Under the pieces are notes generated by a model, which saw nothing but the letters and a program-made list of their open reading frames with translations, ran no database searches and had not been told where the DNA came from. The position numbers and the translations under genes are program-made. A stretch of DNA of 64,000 bases from Chloroflexota bacterium (GTDB lineage: Bacteria > Chloroflexota > Anaerolineae > UBA4142), in contig JACRBM010000056.1 in NCBI GenBank assembly GCA_016219275.1, positions 62,001 through 126,000 of the forward strand. Reading direction: 5' to 3'. Of the stretch, positions 59,299 through 64,000 are shown piece by piece (the first letter of the stretch is position 1; each line of letters begins with the position of its first letter).

Positions 59299-60108
59299 TT
59301 ACTTGTTTCCGCCTTTCCCTATTTCCTTGCTTACCGGCACTTGCGTCAATTCTTTCACCCTTGCCGCGATCTCTCCCGCGCGCACCAACGCCTCGCCGAC
59401 GAGGACTGCGCGTGCGCCAGCGTGTGCCGCGCGCGAGACATCCTCGCGCGTGAACACGCCGCTCTCCGCGACGACGATTTTATCGGATGCGATTTTCGGC
59501 GCGAGTCGTTCGGTTGTCGCGAGGTCAACCGTGAAATCGGCGAGGTTGCGATTGTTGATGCCGATCACACGCGCGTTCGCCGCGACCGCGCGTGCGAGAT
59601 CGCGTTCGTCGTGAATCTCGACGAGCGTGCCCAGTCCCAGGTCGCGCGCGCACGCGAGGTACTCGCGCAACTGCGTGTCGCCGAGCACGCGAACGATGAG
59701 CAGGATCGCGTCCGCGCTCGCGGCGCGCGATTCGAAAATCTGGTACGCGTCCACCGTAAAATCTTTGCGGAGGACAGGCACACTCACTGCCGCGCGCACC
59801 GCGCGCAAATCGTCGAGCGAGCCGTGAAAGTACTTTTCGTCCGTGAGCACCGAAATCGCGGACGCGCCATTTTCGGCGTACACGCGCGCGAGCGCGACTG
59901 GGTCGGCAATCGCGTTCAACGCGCCGCGCGACGGTGACACGCGTTTGATTTCAGCGATGAGCGCGATGGTGTCGCGTTGCAGTGCGCCCGCGAAATCGCG
60001 CGGGGGTGGCGTCGCTTCGGCGCGCGCGCGGATTTCGGAGAGCGGTACGCGTTGCTTTAGCGCGTCCACTTCCTGGCGCTTGTGCGCGATGATGTCGTCA
60101 AGAATCAT
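59299..60108 (-). CDS. trpC: Indole-3-glycerol phosphate synthase
   Basis: 269 aa. Catalytic residues visible: LIAEIKRVSPSRG (Lys, about 50-62), VLRKDFTVDAYQIFESRA (Lys, about 113-130), IGINNRNLADFTVDLATT (Asn), VVAESGVFTREDV (Glu/Ser), and the phosphate-binding AVLVGEALVRAG. Separated from trpD by about 155 bp of repeats. Confidence 0.96.
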   Translation of the reverse strand: MILDDIIAHKRQEVDALKQRVPLSEIRARAEATPPPRDFAGALQRDTIALIAEIKRVSPSRGALNAIADPVALARVYAENGASAISVLTDEKYFHGSLDDLRAVRAAVSVPVLRKDFTVDAYQIFESRAASADAILLIVRVLGDTQLREYLACARDLGLGTLVEIHDERDLARAVAANARVIGINNRNLADFTVDLATTERLAPKIASDKIVVAESGVFTREDVSRAAHAGARAVLVGEALVRAGEIAARVKELTQVPVSKEIGKGGNK

Positions 60109-60146
60109 TTTGTTTTTGTCCCATTAACTCACGTTACACGGTTTTG

Positions 60147-60222
60147 TCATTTCGACGAGCGAAGCCAGGAGAAATCGCGAATCGGAGTGGAGATTTCTCG
60201 CTTCGCTCGAAATGACAGTATG
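60147..60222. repeat. TCATTTCGACGAGCGAAG-type inverted repeat
   Basis: GTCATTTCGACGAGCGAAGC, a central stretch, then CTCGCTTCGCTCGAAATGAC: complementary ends about 76 bp apart, MITE/REP-like, in the trpD-trpC gap. A decamer tract (60224-60262) adjoins it. Confidence 0.8.
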
Positions 60223-60223
60223 A

Positions 60224-60262
60224 AAAAATCCGCGTTCATCCGCGTTCGTCCGCGTCCTATTT
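60224..60262. repeat. Decamer-type repeat before trpD stop
   Basis: Units AATCCGCGTT/CATCCGCGTT/CGTCCGCGTC, the same family as at 50112 and 56528. Confidence 0.75.
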
Positions 60263-61285
60263 TTACATCGCGAAATCCTGGCTCATTGAAACCAACCCAT
60301 CGAGTGCGCGTTGCGCCGCGCCGGAATCAATCGCGGTGTTGGCGCGTGCGAGACCATCGCGTAAATCGCGCGCTTTGCCCCCGGCAACGAGCGCGGCGGC
60401 GGCGTTGAGCATGACGACATCGCGTTTTGCGCCGCGCTCTTCACCCGCGAGAATCGCCCGCGTGATCTGCGCGTTCTCAGCCGGCGTGCCGCCGCGCAAA
60501 TCGTCGCGCGTTGCGCGCGGCAGACCCAGGTCGCGCGCGTCCAATTCTTCATTGCGAATCGCGCCGTTGTCGAATCGCGCAACGTGATTCATGCTGGTCG
60601 TCGTCAGTTCGTCGAGACCGTCCGCGCTGTGAAACACAAACGCGGCGCGTACGCCGAGCGCGTGCAGAACGCGCGCCATCGTCGTCGTGAGCCGCGCATC
60701 GTACACGCCAACAATTTGCGCGGGCGTGCGCGCGGGATTCGTGAGCGGACCTAGGATGTTGAACACGGTGCGAATGCCCAATTCCTTGCGCACGGGCGCG
60801 ACATTCTTCATCGCGGGATGCAATTTCTGCGCGAACAAAAATCCGATGCCGACGCGATCAATGCACTGCGCGACCTGTTCGGGCGTGAGGTTGAGATTGA
60901 CGCCGAGTGTTTCGAGCAAATCCGCGCTGCCGCTCTGCCCGGAGACCGCGCGATTGCCATGTTTGGCGACGCCCAACCCCGCGCCGGCGATCACGAACGC
61001 GGCGGTCGTCGAAATGTTGAACGTGCCGGCTTTGTCGCCGCCGGTGCCCGCCGTGTCCACCAGGTCGGTGCGTTGCGGTTTGACCGCGATCGCTTTTTCG
61101 CGCATCACGCGTGCGCAACCGGTGATTTCGTCCACGGTTTCGCCTTTCGCGCGCAACGCGGTGAGGAATGCCGCCATCTGCGCCTGGGTCGCGGCGCCGT
61201 CCATGATTTCGTTCATCACGCTTGCGGACTCGTCGTGCGAGAGATCTTGCCGCTCGATCAGTTTGGCGATAGATTCGCGAATCAT
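60263..61285 (-). CDS. trpD: Anthranilate phosphoribosyltransferase
   Basis: 340 aa from [15 protein letters not shown], whose ATG overlaps the trpG stop by 4 bp. PRPP/metal motif [20 protein letters not shown] (about 79-98), then [21 protein letters not shown] and [21 protein letters not shown] longer upstream frame is antisense or overlapping reading of trpG. Confidence 0.96.
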   Translation of the reverse strand: MIRESIAKLIERQDLSHDESASVMNEIMDGAATQAQMAAFLTALRAKGETVDEITGCARVMREKAIAVKPQRTDLVDTAGTGGDKAGTFNISTTAAFVIAGAGLGVAKHGNRAVSGQSGSADLLETLGVNLNLTPEQVAQCIDRVGIGFLFAQKLHPAMKNVAPVRKELGIRTVFNILGPLTNPARTPAQIVGVYDARLTTTMARVLHALGVRAAFVFHSADGLDELTTTSMNHVARFDNGAIRNEELDARDLGLPRATRDDLRGGTPAENAQITRAILAGEERGAKRDVVMLNAAAALVAGGKARDLRDGLARANTAIDSGAAQRALDGLVSMSQDFAM

Positions 61286-61851
61286 TGTGCACCTCGATTC
61301 AAAAAGTTTTTCAAAATTTGTTTGCCGTGCTGGGTCAGCACGCTTTCGGGATGGAACTGTACACCTTCGAGCGGAAACTGTTTGTGGCGAATGCCCATCA
61401 CTTCGCCTTCTTGCGTGTGCGCGGTGACGCACAATTCGTCGGGTAGCGGGTCTTGCACGATGAGCGAGTGATAACGTCCCGCCTCGAAGGGATTGGGAAC
61501 GCCGGCAAAAATGCCGCGCCCGTCGTGATAAATCGCGGACGTTTTGCCGTGCATCAAGCGCGGCGCGCGCGTGACGTTGCCGCCGAACGTCGCCCCGATG
61601 CACTGATGACCCAGGCACACACCCAGGATCGGCACGGTGCGATGGAAATCACGAATTACCGCGTTCGAAATGCCGCCTTCGCTCGGATTGCCGGGACCGG
61701 GCGAGATGACGATGTGCGAGGGCGCGCGCCGCGCAATATCGCCGAGAGTCACTTGGTCGTTGCGAAACACTTGCAACTCTGCGCCAAGTTCGCCCAGGTA
61801 TTGCACGAGGTTGTAGGTGAACGAATCATAGTTATCAATGACGAGAATCAT
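61282..61851 (-). CDS. trpG: Anthranilate synthase glutamine amidotransferase component
   Basis: 189 aa from [19 protein letters not shown]. Class I glutaminase triad: Cys in [16 protein letters not shown] (about residue 79), His and Glu in [11 protein letters not shown] (about 168-178). Supplies ammonia to TrpE. Confidence 0.96.
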   Translation of the reverse strand: MILVIDNYDSFTYNLVQYLGELGAELQVFRNDQVTLGDIARRAPSHIVISPGPGNPSEGGISNAVIRDFHRTVPILGVCLGHQCIGATFGGNVTRAPRLMHGKTSAIYHDGRGIFAGVPNPFEAGRYHSLIVQDPLPDELCVTAHTQEGEVMGIRHKQFPLEGVQFHPESVLTQHGKQILKNFLNRGAQ

Positions 61852-61863
61852 GGGAATGCCTCC

Positions 61864-61921
61864 TGTGGGACAAGTTTCCAACTTGTCCACCCAATGATAA
61901 AGCAAATTGGAAATTTGCTTT
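61864..61921. repeat. Two inverted repeats between trpE and trpG
   Basis: GGGACAAGTTTCCAACTTGT is a self-complementary stem; AAAGCAAATTGGAAATTTGC is a second one right at the trpE stop. Both would form hairpins in the operon RNA. Confidence 0.75.
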
Positions 61922-63401
61922 ACGATTCCGCGATTTCGATGGCACGCGTGAGCGCGCGCGCCTTGTTTTCACATTCGCGATGCTCGCCGAGCGGATCGGA
62001 ATCCGCGACGATGCCAGCGCCGGCTTGGACGAACGCGTGCTTGCCGCGCTGAACGATGGTGCGAATCGTGATGCAAAAATCCATATTGCTCTTGCCCGCA
62101 ACCGGAAAACCGAAATAACCAACCGCCCCGGCGTACGGTCCGCGTCGTGTCCCTTCAAGGTCTTCGATGATTTCCATCGCGCGAACCTTGGGCGCGCCCG
62201 AAACCGTCCCCGCCGGGAAGGTCGCACGAAGCAGATCGAACGCGCTGAACTCGCGGCGCAACTTGCCGACGACGCGCGAGACGATGTGCATCACGTGCGA
62301 GAATCGCTCGACGGTCATGTACTGCGGAACCTGCACCGAGCCGTACTCGCACACGCGACCCAGGTCGTTGCGACCCAGGTCTACCAACATCACGTGCTCG
62401 GCGCGTTCCTTGGGATCGTTGCACAACTCAGTTTCGAGCCGCGCGTCCTCGGCTTCGTCCTTGCCGCGGCGACGTGTGCCCGCAATCGGATTCAGTTGCG
62501 CGATATCGTCTTCGAGCCGCACGAGCACTTCGGGCGACGACCCGATGAATTGCAGATCGCGGAAATCGAGCAAGAACATGTACGGCGATGGATTCAATCG
62601 GCGCAGGGCGCGATAAATCGAAAACGCGTCCGCTTCAGTTTCGCGCGAAAAACGTTGCGACAAGACAACCTGGAAAATATCGCCCGCCGCGATGTGTTCT
62701 TGCGCGCGGCGCACCATCGCGGCGAATTGGTCGGGTGTGACGTTCGATTGCAACGCGTGTCCATTGGGCGCGGGCGCAGTATCCGATGTTGGAACCGGGC
62801 GATTCAACCGCGCGACGATATTCTCGATACGCGCGACGGCGTCGTCGTACGCGGCGCGCGCGCTCCCGCGCTCCGCGACATGCGCGTTCGCGATGACGAG
62901 CGTACGATGCTTGACCTGATCGAACGCGATGAGCGTGTCGGTCAGCAAGAAAATCGCGTCCGGCAGATCGAGTTCATCGCGCGCGGTGCGCGGCAAGCGT
63001 TCGATGTAGCGCACGATGTCGTACGACAGGAATCCGACCGCGCCGCCGAAAAAGCGCGGTAGACCTGGGATTGTGACCGCGTGATACGGCGCGAGAAAAT
63101 CGCGCAACGCGTTCAGCGGGTCGTCGGCATCGAACGTCGTTTCCGCGCGCGTGTGATCGCGCAGCGTGACGCGCCCCTCGCGTACGGTGATGACGCGCGA
63201 CGGATTGACGCCGATGAACGAATAGCGCGCCAGTTGTTCGCCACCCTCGACCGATTCGAGCAAGAACGAGGCGTACTCATCGCGTAGTTTAAGGTAGACC
63301 GACACGGGTGTTTCCATGTCCGCGTTGAGTTCGCGATAAACCGGGATGAGATTGCCCTGGCTGGCGAGCGATTCGAATTCGCTAAAGCTGGGATATGTCA
63401 T
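61920..63401 (-). CDS. trpE: Anthranilate synthase component I
   Basis: 493 aa; ATG 63401 is preceded by AAGGAGG. N-terminal allosteric segment [20 protein letters not shown] (LLES Trp-feedback motif, about residues 45-64). Chorismate-binding core: [52 protein letters not shown] and the final [21 protein letters not shown]. First gene of a full trpEGDCFBA operon controlled by the T-box leader. Confidence 0.97.
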   Translation of the reverse strand: MTYPSFSEFESLASQGNLIPVYRELNADMETPVSVYLKLRDEYASFLLESVEGGEQLARYSFIGVNPSRVITVREGRVTLRDHTRAETTFDADDPLNALRDFLAPYHAVTIPGLPRFFGGAVGFLSYDIVRYIERLPRTARDELDLPDAIFLLTDTLIAFDQVKHRTLVIANAHVAERGSARAAYDDAVARIENIVARLNRPVPTSDTAPAPNGHALQSNVTPDQFAAMVRRAQEHIAAGDIFQVVLSQRFSRETEADAFSIYRALRRLNPSPYMFLLDFRDLQFIGSSPEVLVRLEDDIAQLNPIAGTRRRGKDEAEDARLETELCNDPKERAEHVMLVDLGRNDLGRVCEYGSVQVPQYMTVERFSHVMHIVSRVVGKLRREFSAFDLLRATFPAGTVSGAPKVRAMEIIEDLEGTRRGPYAGAVGYFGFPVAGKSNMDFCITIRTIVQRGKHAFVQAGAGIVADSDPLGEHRECENKARALTRAIEIAES

Positions 63402-63424
63402 TGCGACCTCCTTTTGAATTTCTG

Positions 63425-63606
63425 AAAAATAAAAACCTCTCGTCCGTTGCGCGTATAGATACGCAACAAGGGACGAGAGGTTGCTTGGCTCCCGTGGTGC
63501 CACCCTGATCGAGACTGGCGAGACATTGAGTTGTATGTCTCGATAAAATAAAACGTGCGTTTCGTGATGAAACGAAACGCACGAGCCAGTCTCACTCTGT
63601 GGAAAC
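63425..63606 (-). promoter_or_regulatory. T-box riboswitch leader of the trp operon
   Basis: In the minus-strand RNA: an outer stem (AGACTGGC pairs with GCCAGTCT) encloses two hairpins (CGTGCGTTTCG/CGAAACGCACG and CGAGAC/GTCTCG); then the T-box motif AGGGTGGCACCACGG (63492-63506); then CGTCCCT and a long terminator stem (63434-63482) followed by U-rich sequence. T-boxes sense uncharged tRNA and prevent termination; tRNA-Trp is inferred from the operon. The stem I region is short and branched, and I could not identify a UGG specifier with certainty. Confidence 0.8.
63434..63482 (-). terminator. T-box-controlled terminator
   Basis: AACCTCTCGTCC, an inner GTTGCG/CGCAAC stem, GGACGAGAGGTTTTTA in the minus-strand sense. 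It competes with the antiterminator formed by the T-box motif and the CGTCCCT segment. Confidence 0.8.
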
Positions 63607-63609
63607 GCA

Positions 63610-63706
63610 TTTAGAAGTTGGAGGTTAGAAGTTGGAGGTCGGGACTTGGATTCTCGATGTTTCAATCCAATTTCCAAACTCCAACTTCTAATCTCTAATT
63701 TCTAAA
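63610..63706. repeat. Heptamer repeat upstream of the trp T-box
   Basis: GTTAGAA/GTTGGAG/GTTAGAA/GTTGGAG units, then the opposite sense CCAATTT/CCAAACT/CCAACTT/CTAATCT/CTAATTT. Lies at the 5' edge of the leader. Confidence 0.85.
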
Positions 63707-63707
63707 A

Positions 63708-63917
63708 TCAATTTCCTCTGCCACGATAACGGGGGCGATTTCCGTCCACGCATACTGGGCGTTTGCCGTTCAGCGGGAGACTCATCGGTCCATTCGCCGT
63801 TTTCGGAAATATCAATCTCACACCAACTCGATTGACTCTCTGAATTTCGTCTGACGAGTACTCGTCCGAATCATTGTCTTTCAGTGGCAAACATATACCA
63901 CAAAAAAACGCGGCTGT
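63708..63917 (-). CDS. Possible small protein of unknown function
   Basis: An open frame of up to 70 codons (no good ATG at its beginning; a TTG overlaps the upstream gene stop by 4 bp). Composition is mixed (KDNDSDEYSSDEIQRVNRVG, then PLNGKRPVCVDGNRPRYRGR) and does not match a family I know. Kept because its overlap with the upstream stop resembles a coupled gene; it could equally be non-coding leader. Confidence 0.3.
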   Translation of the reverse strand, partial: TAAFFCGICLPLKDNDSDEYSSDEIQRVNRVGVRLIFPKTANGPMSLPLNGKRPVCVDGNRPRYRGRGN

Positions 63918-64000
63918 CAATTCGCGCGCGCGCGATATTGCCGCAACACGTCAAAGCCGACGAGCCGTTGTGCTTGCTCGTCCCACAAATGCAGATGTAC
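63917..64000 (-). CDS. C-terminal end of an unidentified protein (5' end outside window)
   Basis: An open minus-strand frame enters at the window edge and stops at TGA 63917-63919. The 27 visible residues (HLHLWDEQAQRLVGFDVLRQ, ending YRARAN) look like folded protein sequence rather than chance, but are too few to assign. Confidence 0.45.
   Translation of the reverse strand, partial: VHLHLWDEQAQRLVGFDVLRQYRARAN

Overview
This 64 kb window is bacterial chromosomal DNA: GC-rich, strongly biased to GCG/CGC codons, with Gram-positive-type lipoprotein signals and strong Shine-Dalgarno sites. The mix (BMP-type purine transporter, long GAF/SpoIIE sensor phosphatase, O-antigen ligase fusions, T-box-controlled trp operon, G5-domain lipoprotein, many families of short tandem repeats) fits a member of the Chloroflexota, probably Anaerolineae-like. 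That placement is an inference from gene content, not a measured phylogeny. dnaA and gyrB lie mid-window and DnaA-box clusters flank dnaA, so the replication origin is probably here.

Layout. 1-9.1 kb and 13.8-15.2 kb (minus strand) form a purine catabolism/uptake operon: 8-oxoguanine deaminase, adenine deaminase, BMP lipoprotein, ABC ATPase, two permeases, XdhC and a partial xanthine dehydrogenase FAD subunit. Between the two deaminases, 9.08-13.77 kb is a compact defence/toxin-antitoxin island, all in the same orientation: a TIR-like effector with MNT and HepT; a small ORF with an AbiEii-like nucleotidyltransferase; UPF0175/PIN; a second antitoxin/AbiEii pair; and UPF0175 with a broken PIN toxin. 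Three of the island junctions carry a partial, diverged copy of the 3' end of the 8-oxoguanine deaminase gene that lies at the island's edge. This is the most unusual feature of the window.

15.2-21 kb holds a RelE-like pair, thiF, a GAF/SpoIIE phosphatase and an esterase. 21.2-28.1 kb is a LacI-controlled sugar ABC transporter with amylosucrase (sucrose use). 28-33.6 kb has a deaminase, a MutT-like Nudix protein and an exopolysaccharide cluster. 34-46.6 kb carries a diguanylate cyclase, a glycosidase-like/O-antigen ligase fusion, an HNH nuclease, a G5/WD40-like lipoprotein, a GNAT, a DNA methyltransferase, MutY and a DUF4015 protein. 46.6-53.8 kb has dnaA, putative oriC, membrane proteins and gyrB. 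54-55.8 kb has a HigBA-type system and an hsdS remnant. 56.6-63.6 kb is a complete trpEGDCFBA operon behind a T-box leader.

More than twenty short-period (7, 8 or about 10 bp) tandem repeat tracts, often a run followed by its reverse complement, sit between genes, and at least six lie in frame inside protein-coding genes. A small insertion element of about 120 bp with terminal inverted repeats and flanking direct repeats is at 33.65 kb; a partial second copy is at 41.2 kb. I saw no rRNA, tRNA or CRISPR array.
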